Positions 29,444-39,302 of a stretch of DNA of 64,000 bases are shown here, piece by piece. The DNA is from Hyphomicrobiales bacterium (GTDB lineage: Bacteria; Pseudomonadota; Alphaproteobacteria; Rhizobiales; Beijerinckiaceae). Both the position numbers and the translations under genes were made by a program. The first letter of the stretch is position 1, and the number at the start of each line of letters is the position of its first letter. The notes beneath the pieces are model-generated. The model was not told the DNA's origin. It did no database searches and saw only the letters and a program-made list of their open reading frames with translations. The stretch spans positions 1 through 64,000 of the forward strand of contig JAIXSR010000150.1 of assembly GCA_027484605.1 (NCBI GenBank), read 5' to 3'.

Positions 29444-29791
29444 ATGGCCACTGACAACAATTTCCAGCTGCAGGATCTCGAATCGACGGCGGATCTTGTC
29501 GCCGCCGCCTATGGCAGCGACGGCGAGACCCCGCTTTCCTCGAAGACAGCGGCCGATCTCGAGCATGTCTTCGACGTGCCGGTCCAGGTCTCGGCCGTGC
29601 TCGGCCGTTCCAAGATGGGCGTGGGCGAACTCCTCCGGATGAGCCCCGGCCATATTCTCGAACTCGACCGCCGGGTCGGCGAGGCCATCGACATCTTCGT
29701 CAATGATCGTCTCGTCGCCCGCGGCGAAGTGGTGCTCGTCGATGACAAGCTCGGCGTGACCATGACGGAAATCATCAAGTCCGACCGCTGA
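29444..29791 (+). CDS. fliN: Flagellar motor switch protein FliN
   Basis: The 115-residue protein has a short variable N-terminus and then one SpoA/FliN domain (about 40-112). It contains LEHVFDVPVQVSAVLGRSKM, LLRMSPGHILELDRRVGEAI and the end pattern GEVVLVDDKLGVTMTEII. It forms the lower C-ring with FliM, which is not encoded in the window. It starts 47 bases after fliH and precedes flbD by 29 bases. Confidence 0.95.
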   Translation: MATDNNFQLQDLESTADLVAAAYGSDGETPLSSKTAADLEHVFDVPVQVSAVLGRSKMGVGELLRMSPGHILELDRRVGEAIDIFVNDRLVARGEVVLVDDKLGVTMTEIIKSDR

Positions 29792-29820
29792 CCGGTCCGG
29801 ACTGACCAGGAGACAGAACC

Positions 29821-31188
<1,368 letters not shown>

Positions 31189-31204
31189 CTTTTCCCTGAC
31201 AAAA

Positions 31205-31220
31205 GTAACCGGGCGTTAAC
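31205..31220 (+). promoter_or_regulatory. Candidate CtrA box upstream of flhA
   Basis: GTAA-N7-TTAAC matches the CtrA consensus at all but the first position. It begins 17 bases after the flbD stop codon and about 80 bases before the flhA ATG. This suggests that flhA has its own promoter rather than relying only on read-through from the fliF operon. Confidence 0.62.
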
Positions 31221-31300
31221 CATATGCCCGGCAAAAATTGCCCAGTCGTCCGGTCTCTCTCGACCGGATTCGGCGTGCAGCAACGCATGGGGGCAAGGGA

Positions 31301-33442
31301 ATGAGTGACGCGAGCCTTGGCGGCAAAGGGGGCGTACCAAGCCTCCAGACGCCAAAATTCATGACTCCTCACGAGCTTGGCGCTTTCCTGAAGCGCGGGG
31401 ACATCGCCCTGGCGATGGGCATCCTGATCATCCTGGTCGTCCTCATCGTGCCCTTGCCGCCGATGATCCTCGACCTGCTCCTCGCCTTCTCGATCATCCT
31501 CTCGGTGCTGATCCTGATGACGGCGCTCTTCATCGCCGAACCGCTGGAATTCTCGTCCTTCCCGACGATCCTGCTCATCGCGACCATGCTGCGCCTGTCG
31601 CTGAACCTCGCCTCGACCCGCCTGATCCTCCAGAACGGCCATACCGGCCAGGGGGCAGCGGGCCATGTCATCGAGGCCTTCGGCAATTTCGTCATGGCCG
31701 GGAACTTCGTCATCGGGGTGATCGTCTTCATCATCCTGGTGATCGTGAACTTCATCGTCATCACCAAGGGCTCCAGCCGCATCGCGGAAGTCGCGGCGCG
31801 CTTCAGCCTTGACGCCATGCCCGGCAAGCAGATGGCGATCGACGCCGATCTCTCGGCCGGCCTGATCGACCAGGATGAAGCCAAGGCCCGCCGCAAGGCC
31901 CTCGAGGACGAGAGCGCCTTCTTCGGCGCCATGGACGGTGCCTCGAAATTCGTCCGGGGCGATGCCATTGCCGGCATCCTCATCACCTTCATCAACGTGA
32001 TCGGTGGCATCATCATCGGCGTCGCCCAGAACGGCATGACCTTCAACGACGCCGCCAAAACCTACACGCTGCTCACGGTCGGTGACGGCCTCGTCACCCA
32101 GATCCCGGCGCTGATCGTCTCGACGGCAGCCGGCCTGCTTGTCTCGAAGGCCGGCGTGACCGGCGCGGCCGACAAGGCCCTCTCGAAGCAGCTGGCGAGC
32201 TCGTCCAAGGCCCTGGGCATGTCCTCCTTCGTGATGGTCGTCATTGCCATCCTGCCGGGCATGCCGGTGATTCCCTTCCTCGGCCTTGCACTGCTGGCCG
32301 GCTACATGGCCTGGCGCCTCGACCGGCAGGAGAAGCAGTCCCGGATCGATGCCCTGGCCGAACAGGCCATGGAACAGGTCGTGGCCCAGCAGAAGGCCTC
32401 CGACCCGCCGGTGCAGGAATCCCTCCGGCTCGACGAACTCCGGATCGAGATCGGCTATGCCCTCCTGCCGCTCGTCCAGGGCCAGAATGGCGAGGACAAG
32501 ATCACCGAGCAGATCAAGGCCCTGCGCCGGACGCTGGCCACCGAGATGGGGTTCATCCTCCCCTCGGTCCGGCTGGTCGACAACGTCCAGCTCGAGTCGA
32601 ACCATTATGTGATCAAGATGAAGGAGATCGATTCCGGCAACGGCGTTGTCTTCCCGAACCAGTACATGGCCATGGACCCGGCCGGCGGTCAGGTGCAATT
32701 GCCGGGCGCGCACATGCTGGAGCCGACTTTCGGCCTGCCGGCGACCTGGATCGACGAAAGCCTGCGCGACGAGGCGCAGCTGCGCGGCTACACCGTGGTC
32801 GACCCGGCCACGGTCATCGCAACGCATCTCACCGAGATCATCAAGAACAACATGTCGGAGCTGCTCTCCTATGCGGAGGTGCAGAAGCTCCTGAAGGATC
32901 TGTCAAAGCCGCACCAGGATCTGGTGAAGGACCTGACCAACGGGGCCATCAGCACAACCGGCATCCAGCGCGTGCTGCAGCTGCTCCTCGCCGAGCGGGT
33001 CTCGATCCGCGATCTCGGCACCATTCTCGAGGCCATGGCGGAAGTGGCCGGCACCGTCACCCGTGATCCGCGGATGATCGTCGAGCATATCCGCTCGCGC
33101 CTCGGCCGCCAGATCTGCGCCCAGCATACCGGCCCGACCGGCCAGCTCGCCCTGATCACCCTGTCGCCGGGCTGGGAGGATGCCTTCTCCTCCTCGCTGA
33201 TCGGCGATGGCGAGATCAAGCACCTGGCCATGCAGCCTTCGCGCCTGCATGACTTCGTGATCGCGCTGCGTGACCGGTTCGAGGAAGCGGCAAGACTGGG
33301 CGAGTTGCCGGTTCTCGTCACCTCGAATGCGATCCGGCCCTATGTCCGGATGATCGTCGAGCGCTTCCGCCCGCAGACGGCCGTTCTGGCGCAGGGCGAG
33401 ATCCACCCCTCGGCCCGGCTGCGGACCGTCGGCTCGATCTGA
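31301..33442 (+). CDS. flhA: Flagellar export gate protein FlhA
   Basis: The 713-residue protein has eight N-terminal transmembrane helices (about residues 25-320) and the FHIPEP-type conserved loop ending in MPGKQMAIDADLSAGLIDQDEA. The C-terminal cytoplasmic domain forms the docking ring and contains LPLVQGQNGEDKITEQI and NELP-like export motifs. It is the main gate of the type III flagellar secretion system. The start MSDASLGGKGG was chosen because it has GGGG close upstream; an in-frame ATG 21 codons earlier is possible. Confidence 0.97.
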   Translation: MSDASLGGKGGVPSLQTPKFMTPHELGAFLKRGDIALAMGILIILVVLIVPLPPMILDLLLAFSIILSVLILMTALFIAEPLEFSSFPTILLIATMLRLSLNLASTRLILQNGHTGQGAAGHVIEAFGNFVMAGNFVIGVIVFIILVIVNFIVITKGSSRIAEVAARFSLDAMPGKQMAIDADLSAGLIDQDEAKARRKALEDESAFFGAMDGASKFVRGDAIAGILITFINVIGGIIIGVAQNGMTFNDAAKTYTLLTVGDGLVTQIPALIVSTAAGLLVSKAGVTGAADKALSKQLASSSKALGMSSFVMVVIAILPGMPVIPFLGLALLAGYMAWRLDRQEKQSRIDALAEQAMEQVVAQQKASDPPVQESLRLDELRIEIGYALLPLVQGQNGEDKITEQIKALRRTLATEMGFILPSVRLVDNVQLESNHYVIKMKEIDSGNGVVFPNQYMAMDPAGGQVQLPGAHMLEPTFGLPATWIDESLRDEAQLRGYTVVDPATVIATHLTEIIKNNMSELLSYAEVQKLLKDLSKPHQDLVKDLTNGAISTTGIQRVLQLLLAERVSIRDLGTILEAMAEVAGTVTRDPRMIVEHIRSRLGRQICAQHTGPTGQLALITLSPGWEDAFSSSLIGDGEIKHLAMQPSRLHDFVIALRDRFEEAARLGELPVLVTSNAIRPYVRMIVERFRPQTAVLAQGEIHPSARLRTVGSI

Positions 33443-33473
33443 CGCGCCCTGCCCTTCGGCGCGAAGAATGCAA

Positions 33474-33497
33474 CGCCGGTACCCTAGGGTGCCGGCG
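33474..33497. repeat. 24-base near-perfect palindrome spanning a stop codon
   Basis: The arms CGCCGGTACCC and GGGTGCCGGCG surround a central TA, with one mismatch that is a G-U pair in RNA. It lies 31 bases after the flhA stop. The TAG stop of the convergent membrane-protein gene is within the palindrome. It could act as a hairpin at both transcript ends, but no T run follows on either strand. Confidence 0.65.
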
Positions 33498-34506
33498 TCT
33501 TGCCATCTCCGGCCTGGGCGAGCTGCGACTTCTCGAAGGCGAGGACCACCGGGATGGAAATGGCCAGGGGAACCAGCAGGTAGAGCAGGCGCCAGACCAG
33601 CAGGGCAGCGAAGACCTCGGTGGCCGGCAGACCGGGCATGACCTTGAGGAAGATGACTTCCATGACGCCGATCCCGCCGGGCGCCTGCACCAGCAGGCCG
33701 GCCGAGAAGGAAAGCAGGAAAGCCCCCAGCACCAGCATGAAGCCCGGATTGCTCTCGCCCGGCAGCGCGAAATAGATGATGCCGGCCGCGCCCAGCAATT
33801 CCATCGGCGCGGCTATCCATTGCCGCCACACCACATGCAGGCCGGGATATTCCAGCTTGAAGTTCCGGATCACGAGCGGCTTGAGCTGCAGCCAGGAGCC
33901 GATCGTGTAGAGGATGCAGAAAGCGAGCATCGCGAAGCCGATCAGCCGCGTAACCCAGATGCTGATCGGAAGGAGCGGCTCGACGATCTCCGGCTCGTAG
34001 AGCAGCACGACCCCGCCGAGCAGGATGGTCCCGAAACCGAAGGTGAAGGAGCAGAGCGCGACCAGCACCGCCACTTCCGGTGCACTGAGCCCCTTGGCCG
34101 TATAGGCCCGGTAGCGGACCATCCCGCCGGAAAAGACCGAGGCACCGATATTGTGCGAGATCGCATAGGTCGTGAAAGAGCAGATCGTGATGTAGAGCCA
34201 GGAAATGCCCTTGGTCCGGTTGAGATGGATCAGGGCGATCCGGTCATACCAGGCCAGCGCCCAATAGGCGAAGAGCGTGGCGGCCACGGCCAGCAGGTAG
34301 CCATTGAGCGGGATGACCGCCAGCTTCTGGCCGATCACCCGGGAAATGATGGCCAGGCTCTCGAAAACGCCGGCATTGTCGAGCAGCGCCTTCGTCGCGG
34401 CGTCGGCGGCGGCCTCGCCCCGCAACTTGTCGTAGAGGACCTTGAGAGACAGGGCGACGGCCAGCAGGCCGACGATCGGCCAGAACCAATCCTTGAAGCG
34501 CTTCAT
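33484..34506 (-). CDS. Multi-pass membrane protein, UPF0104/lysylphosphatidylglycerol synthase-transmembrane family
   Basis: The 340-residue protein has about eight transmembrane helices and the family motif region QAPGGIGVMEVIFL close to the C-terminus (the P-G-x-G-x-x-E pattern). An earlier segment is THAISHNIGASVFSGGMVRYR-like (here TYAISHNIGASVFSGG). Relatives include the flippase part of MprF and COG0392 proteins of unknown substrate. No aminoacyltransferase domain is present, so lysyl-PG synthesis is not implied. It is convergent with flhA. Confidence 0.82.
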   Translation of the reverse strand: MKRFKDWFWPIVGLLAVALSLKVLYDKLRGEAAADAATKALLDNAGVFESLAIISRVIGQKLAVIPLNGYLLAVAATLFAYWALAWYDRIALIHLNRTKGISWLYITICSFTTYAISHNIGASVFSGGMVRYRAYTAKGLSAPEVAVLVALCSFTFGFGTILLGGVVLLYEPEIVEPLLPISIWVTRLIGFAMLAFCILYTIGSWLQLKPLVIRNFKLEYPGLHVVWRQWIAAPMELLGAAGIIYFALPGESNPGFMLVLGAFLLSFSAGLLVQAPGGIGVMEVIFLKVMPGLPATEVFAALLVWRLLYLLVPLAISIPVVLAFEKSQLAQAGDGKTPAP

Positions 34507-34700
34507 CTTTCCCCCGAGCCCTGGCCCTCTTCAACGGGCCCTCGCGTCGTTTCACTGCCCGACATCCCCCGACGTGGCAAGAGCCCCGCCGCAGGGCTGC
34601 GGGCAAAGGTGCCGCACGGGGCTGGGGAGAGGTTGCGGCCGCGCCTTGCCATGCCGGAAAGGGCCTGCTCAAACGGATCCGGCAAAGGATTCAGGTTTCG

Positions 34701-35297
34701 ATGCAGCAGGATGGCTATACCCTACTCGATCCGCAGAAGCTGGCGGCTCTGGTGACCTATCTCGTCCATGATCTCGAGACCGTGCCGGACATGCCGGTCT
34801 GGCCGGAGGGATTTGCGCTGGAGCGGATCAACGGGGCGGCGCTTGAACGCTATCGCGCCCTTTTCGCCGCGATCGGCGCCGAATGGCTCTGGTTCAGCCG
34901 GCTGCGCATGCCGGATCTGGCGCTCTGGGAAATCCTGATGTCGCCGGCGGTCGAGGCCTATGCGCTGGTATGCGACGGCAAGGATGTCGGCCTTCTCGAA
35001 CTGGATTTCCGCGACGAGGAAGCGCCGGAACTCGCCTTTTTCGGTGTTGTGCCCGAGGCCCTGGGCCAGGGAATCGGCAAAAGGCTGATGGGCATGGCCC
35101 TGGCGCGGGCCAGGGCGGCGGGCATGATCCGGCTCCATGTCCATACCTGTTCGCTCGACCATCCGCGCGCGCTGGATTTCTATTGCCGCGCCGGCTTCCG
35201 GGCGATCCGCCGGGCCATCGAGGTTTTCGATGACCCCCGGCTTGATGGCACCCTGCCGCGCAGTGCCGCACCTTGGTTGCCCCTGCTCGAACCGTGA
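34701..35297 (+). CDS. GNAT family N-acetyltransferase
   Basis: The 198-residue protein has a GNAT domain at about residues 50-180. The acetyl-CoA motif reads GQGIGKRLMGMALARARAAG, followed by the typical LHVHTCSLDHPRALDFYCRAGF, where the asparagine/histidine-rich strand and the Y/F pair close the site. The C-terminal position of DFYCRAGF is characteristic. The substrate is unknown. It lies between a membrane-protein gene and the fliIJ operon, with no functional link visible. Confidence 0.86.
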   Translation: MQQDGYTLLDPQKLAALVTYLVHDLETVPDMPVWPEGFALERINGAALERYRALFAAIGAEWLWFSRLRMPDLALWEILMSPAVEAYALVCDGKDVGLLELDFRDEEAPELAFFGVVPEALGQGIGKRLMGMALARARAAGMIRLHVHTCSLDHPRALDFYCRAGFRAIRRAIEVFDDPRLDGTLPRSAAPWLPLLEP

Positions 35298-35305
35298 CCG
35301 GCAAC

Positions 35306-35328
35306 AAAAAAGGCCCGTTTCCGGGCCT
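35306..35328 (-). terminator. Rho-independent terminator of the fliI-fliJ operon
   Basis: On the minus strand, the stem AGGCCCG/CGGGCCT with loop GAAA is followed by at least five T residues (the run of A at 35306-35310). It begins about 28 bases after the fliJ stop. It may also stop the convergent GNAT transcript, which ends nine bases before the run. Confidence 0.87.
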
Positions 35329-35355
35329 CTCTTGAACATCTTCGGGAAGACAGGC

Positions 35356-35775
35356 TCAGAGCCGGCCGGCAGCGTAGCGCATGCGGGCCGCGATCCGGTC
35401 CGTCTCGATCTGGTCCCGGAGGGCGAGTTCGGCACGCTCGGCCGCTTTCTCGCGATCATCCAGGATCTCGACCTTCTTGAGTTCCTCGAACGCCTCGTTC
35501 AGGGCGGCTTTCGCCTCCTCGAGCTGGTCGTTCAGTTCCCCGGCCGAATGCAGCAGGTTGTCACGCCGTGTGCGTGCAGCCTTGGCATAGGTCGGGTAGG
35601 CGAAATGAGCGGTATCGGAAATGCCGGCACGCCGTTCCTCTGTCTCGATCTCGCGGTCGAGCTCCGTGGCCATGCGCTGGAATTCAGCGATCATGGCCTC
35701 GATCTGGGCAACACGGCGGCGCTTTTCGTCAACGTGGAACCGCTTCAGACGGATCAACGTATCGCGCGACTTCAT
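35356..35775 (-). CDS. fliJ: Flagellar export chaperone FliJ
   Basis: The 139-residue protein is almost entirely a charged coiled coil, with two long helices (about residues 5-70 and 78-135) as expected for FliJ. It starts MKSRDTLIRLKRFHVDEKRR, which is the usual FliJ opening. It acts under FliI as the stalk of the export ATPase and as an escort protein. The ATG is chosen over an upstream codon that lies in fliI. The gene follows fliI with a 50-base gap. Confidence 0.88.
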   Translation of the reverse strand: MKSRDTLIRLKRFHVDEKRRRVAQIEAMIAEFQRMATELDREIETEERRAGISDTAHFAYPTYAKAARTRRDNLLHSAGELNDQLEEAKAALNEAFEELKKVEILDDREKAAERAELALRDQIETDRIAARMRYAAGRL

Positions 35776-35825
35776 GGTCGTTATACTCCTTGACCGAAAC
35801 CCGGAATCACGCCCGGGGGCCCGGA

Positions 35826-37181
35826 TCACGCGCCAGCCGGCGTTGACCTCAGGCGGTTAACAATATCCGCGAGACGGATATAGCTTTCGCGTAAGGAGGT
35901 TGATTCTTCCTTACCTTGGCCAAGAAAAGCTTCGAGTTCCGGAAAAGCGTCGATCGCACGGTCGACTTCCGGCGAGGAACCGCGCCGGTAAGCCCCCAGG
36001 CGGATCAGTTCCTCCATGTCGGTATAGGTCGACATGAGCCCGCGCGCTTCCACGATCGTGGGGTAGAATTCGGGATCGCAGGACCGCGGCATCGTCCGCG
36101 AGACCGATTTCAGCACGTTGATCGCAGGGTAGCGGCCCCGTTCGGCAATCTTGCGCTCCATGACGATATGTCCGTCGAGGATCCCGCGCGTGGCATCGGC
36201 CACCGGCTCGTTATGATCGTCGCCATCGACGAGGACCGAGAAGATGCCGGTGATCGTGCCACTGCCGATCTCGCCGGGCCCCGCCCGTTCGAGCAGCTTC
36301 GGCAATTCGGCGAAGACGGAAGGGGTGTAGCCCTTCGTGGTCGGCGGCTCGCCGACGCCGAGACCGATATCCCGCTGGGCCATGGCGAACCGGGTGATCG
36401 AATCGATCATGCAGAGAACGTCGAGTCCCTCGTCGCGGAAGAACTCCGCGATCGACAGGGTCAGGTAGGCGGCCTGCCGCCGCATCAACGCGGTTTCGTC
36501 CGATGTGGCGACGACCACGACCGAACGCGCCAGCCCCTCCTCGCCGAGATCGTCCTGGAGGAATTCCTGCACCTCGCGGCCGCGTTCGCCGACAAGGCCG
36601 ATCACCGAGACATCGGAAACGGCATTCCGGGCGAGCATCGAGAGCAACACGGACTTGCCGACGCCGGACCCGGCGAAGATGCCCATGCGCTGCCCCCGGC
36701 AGACCGTCAGGAAGGCATTGAGCGACCGGACGCCGAGATCGAGCGGCTCGCCGACGCGTTGCCTCTTGTGGGCCGCCGGCGCCTCGCCGCGGAACGGATA
36801 GGGCCTCGGCCCGGACGGAATGGGCCCCTTGCCGTCGATCGGCCGGCCGAACGCGTCGATCACCCGGCCGAGCCAGGCCCGGCCGGGCCGGATCGTGGCG
36901 CGCCGCGACAAGACATGGGCCGGGCAGCCGCGCCGGAGCCCGTCGACGGGGCCGAAGGGCATGGCCAGCGCCCGGCCGGCATCGAAGCCGACGATCTCGC
37001 AGGGAATGCGTTCCCCGCTCTGCGTCTCGATGCCGACCAGCCCGCCCAGCTCCATATGGGTGAGCGGGCCGACAATCTCGATCATCAGCCCGCGGACGGC
37101 AGCCACGCGGCCGAACACCTCATGATCGGCAATGTCCTCGACGAGACTGCGCAAGGCTTCGACAGGCATCCCCGCCCCCAT
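35826..37181 (-). CDS. fliI: Flagellum-specific export ATPase FliI
   Basis: The 451-residue protein is full length. The Walker A motif is [20 protein letters not shown], and the Walker B region is [21 protein letters not shown]. The beta-barrel N-terminus and the conserved [20 protein letters not shown] are present. It energises the flagellar type III secretion system at the cytoplasmic face of the export gate. Two starts (37181, 37169) are possible; I kept the first. It is divergent from ctrA across a 419-base gap. Confidence 0.96.
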   Translation of the reverse strand: MGAGMPVEALRSLVEDIADHEVFGRVAAVRGLMIEIVGPLTHMELGGLVGIETQSGERIPCEIVGFDAGRALAMPFGPVDGLRRGCPAHVLSRRATIRPGRAWLGRVIDAFGRPIDGKGPIPSGPRPYPFRGEAPAAHKRQRVGEPLDLGVRSLNAFLTVCRGQRMGIFAGSGVGKSVLLSMLARNAVSDVSVIGLVGERGREVQEFLQDDLGEEGLARSVVVVATSDETALMRRQAAYLTLSIAEFFRDEGLDVLCMIDSITRFAMAQRDIGLGVGEPPTTKGYTPSVFAELPKLLERAGPGEIGSGTITGIFSVLVDGDDHNEPVADATRGILDGHIVMERKIAERGRYPAINVLKSVSRTMPRSCDPEFYPTIVEARGLMSTYTDMEELIRLGAYRRGSSPEVDRAIDAFPELEAFLGQGKEESTSLRESYIRLADIVNRLRSTPAGA

Positions 37182-37600
37182 CCGCTGGCCGGCCGTGGAA
37201 AACGGCCGCTGATTCGCTGCGAATCACGAATAAATCCTAACTCAGAACCGGGATTCGACGCGAGCGCAGGTCCGGGCTTTCCCGTGCCATTCCACCCCCC
37301 GCCGGGATGCCCGATTTGCACTGCCGGCAAAAAGAACGAGTCAATCGAATCGCTTAGCCGGATTTGCTGCCAGAACGATTCAAGCGACGTGCTGTCAAAA
37401 AATTTCGCAAAAATCGTCGGCAGTTAGGAAAAATACTGAAGAAACAGCATCAAGCTTGCCTTAACGAATTACGCTTTGTTAACTCTTCGGGCGTAATTTG
37501 TGACTGAAGTTTTAAGGCATGGACCGCGAGCCGGATCGTCGCTGACGGTTTCGATTCGTCCTGCGGACAGGGCATAGATTATGGGGCCGGGGACCAGAAA
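37182..37600. promoter_or_regulatory. Divergent fliI/ctrA control region with a GANTC cluster
   Basis: No gene is visible in these 419 bases, and the ctrA half is clearly A/T-rich. GANTC, the methylation site of the cell-cycle methyltransferase CcrM, occurs seven times: 37211, 37221, 37252, 37338, 37347, 37377 and 37553. Two TTAA tetramers near 37461 and 37479 are suggestive of CtrA half-sites, but no pair has the seven-base spacing. This is presumably the ctrA promoter region, with several promoters as in Caulobacter. Confidence 0.6.
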
Positions 37601-38302
37601 ATGCGCGTTCTCCTGATTGAAGACGACAACGCCACCGCCAAAAGCATCGAACTGATGCTCAAGTCGGAGAACTTCAACATCTACCTGACCGATCTCGGCG
37701 AAGAAGGGATCGATCTGGGGAAGCTGTACGATTACGACATCATCCTGCTCGACCTGAACCTTCCGGACATGTCCGGCTATGAGGTGCTCCGCTCACTGCG
37801 TGTGGCCAAGGTCAAGACACCGATTCTCATCCTCTCTGGGATGGCCGGCATCGACGACAAGGTGAAGGGCCTCGGCTTCGGCGCCGATGATTACCTGACC
37901 AAGCCCTTCCACAAGGACGAGCTGGTCGCCCGCATCCATGCCATCGTGCGGCGCTCGAAGGGCCATGCCCAGTCCGTCATCCAGACCGGCGATCTCGTGG
38001 TCAATCTCGACCAGAAGACGGTCGAGGTCGGCGGCCACCGAGTCCACCTCACCGGCAAGGAATACCAGATGCTCGAGCTGCTCTCGCTGCGGCGGGGCAC
38101 GACGCTCACCAAGGAAATGTTCCTGAACCATCTTTATGGTGGCATGGACGAGCCCGAGCTGAAGATCATCGACGTTTTCATCTGCAAGCTGCGCAAGAAG
38201 CTCGCCAATGCCTCCGAAGGCCGCAACTATATCGAGACGGTCTGGGGCCGCGGCTACGTGCTGCGCGAGCCGCTCGAAACCGACGAGCGCATCCCGGCCT
38301 GA
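37601..38302 (+). CDS. ctrA: Cell-cycle response regulator CtrA
   Basis: The 233-residue OmpR-family protein is CtrA. The receiver starts [20 protein letters not shown] and has the phosphorylated aspartate at position 51 in [15 protein letters not shown], the same residue number as in Caulobacter. The winged-helix domain (about 130-225) includes [20 protein letters not shown] and [12 protein letters not shown]. CtrA-P binds TTAA-N7-TTAA boxes, activates flagellar and division genes and silences origins in Caulobacter. It receives phosphate from ChpT, encoded 6.7 kb away. The C-terminus ends in Ala. Confidence 0.97.
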   Translation: MRVLLIEDDNATAKSIELMLKSENFNIYLTDLGEEGIDLGKLYDYDIILLDLNLPDMSGYEVLRSLRVAKVKTPILILSGMAGIDDKVKGLGFGADDYLTKPFHKDELVARIHAIVRRSKGHAQSVIQTGDLVVNLDQKTVEVGGHRVHLTGKEYQMLELLSLRRGTTLTKEMFLNHLYGGMDEPELKIIDVFICKLRKKLANASEGRNYIETVWGRGYVLREPLETDERIPA

Positions 38303-38328
38303 TCGCCGCCACGGCCAATCCAGTCACG

Positions 38329-38357
38329 AAAAAGGCCCGCCTCGCGCGGGCCTTTTT
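38329..38357. terminator. Rho-independent terminator after ctrA (bidirectional)
   Basis: The stem AAAAAGGCCCGC/GCGGGCCTTTTT encloses a five-base loop CTCGC, 26 bases after the ctrA stop. The perfect A-run and T-run on opposite sides allow it to function for ctrA and for the convergent chemotaxis operon, whose last gene ends 100 bases away. Confidence 0.93.
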
Positions 38358-38456
38358 CGTTGGCGTATCGGGAAAGGCTTTGCATCCGGCAGACCGGCAC
38401 GGGAAGGCGAAACCCGCGCCGCAGGGTACGGGCCAAAGACCTCTGTCAGACCGGAA

Positions 38457-39302
38457 TCAGGCGATGGCCGTCCGCGCGGCCGGATCGGCGCGCCGCATCA
38501 GCGGCACATGGAGCATGCGCTCCTTGGGATGGCTGGTGAAGCGATCGGTCACGCCGAACGTGCTCTCGGCACCGCCGAGCAGCAGGAAGCCATCGGGCGC
38601 AAGCCGGTCGGCCAGCTTGTCGAAGATCTTCGCCCGGGTCGGCCGGTCGAAATAGATCAGCACGTTACGGCAGAAGATCACGTCGAAGGTTCCGAGCGCC
38701 TTCGGCTCTTCCAGCAGGTTGAACTTGAAGAAATTCACCCGCTTCACGACCTCTGGCGAGATCTGCCAGTTATCCCCGACCTTCTGGAAATACTGGAGCA
38801 GCATCTTGGTCGGCAGGCCACGCTGCACTTCGAACTGGTTGAAAATGCCGGATTTGGCCTTGGACAGGATCGCTTCCGAAATGTCGGAGGCATGGATCTC
38901 GACCTGGCGACCGCCGAGCTGGGCCTTGAGTTCATCCAGAACCATGACGAGCGAGAACGGCTCCTGGCCGGAAGAGCAGGCCGCGCACCAGATCCGCAAC
39001 GTCTTGCCGGTGGGGCGACGGGCCACGAGCTCGGGAATGATCACATTCCGGAAATGGTCGAACGGTGCCTTGTCGCGGAAGAAAAAGGTCTCGTTGGTCG
39101 TCAGCGCGTCGATCACCCGCTGGGCCAGCCGGCGATCGCCGCGTTCGGCCCGGGTCATCAGCTCGTCAATGCTCGGCAGGCCTTCTTCCCGGAGAACCGG
39201 CGAGAGGCGCGCCTCGACAAAATAGGCCTTCTCGGTCGTCAGGACGATCCCGGCTGCCTTGTTGATGAAATCGATGACACGAAGAATGACAGGTGCGCTC
39301 AT
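38457..39302 (-). CDS. cheR: Chemotaxis protein methyltransferase CheR
   Basis: The 281-residue protein has the CheR N-terminal helical domain (about residues 10-75) and the SAM-binding domain with LRIWCAACSSGQEPFSLVMV and FDVIFCRNVLIYFDRPTRAK. It methylates glutamates of chemoreceptors, using S-adenosylmethionine. Its start codon overlaps the cheB stop in an ATGA arrangement, so it is the last gene of cheA-cheW-cheY-cheB-cheR. No chemoreceptor gene lies in the window. Confidence 0.96.
   Translation of the reverse strand: MSAPVILRVIDFINKAAGIVLTTEKAYFVEARLSPVLREEGLPSIDELMTRAERGDRRLAQRVIDALTTNETFFFRDKAPFDHFRNVIIPELVARRPTGKTLRIWCAACSSGQEPFSLVMVLDELKAQLGGRQVEIHASDISEAILSKAKSGIFNQFEVQRGLPTKMLLQYFQKVGDNWQISPEVVKRVNFFKFNLLEEPKALGTFDVIFCRNVLIYFDRPTRAKIFDKLADRLAPDGFLLLGGAESTFGVTDRFTSHPKERMLHVPLMRRADPAARTAIA

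Noticed and set aside
37441-37520. CtrA boxes in the ctrA promoter built from the TTAA tetramers at 37461, 37479 and 37512
   Set aside because: No pair of them has the seven-base spacing, and the partners at the right distance match only two of four positions.
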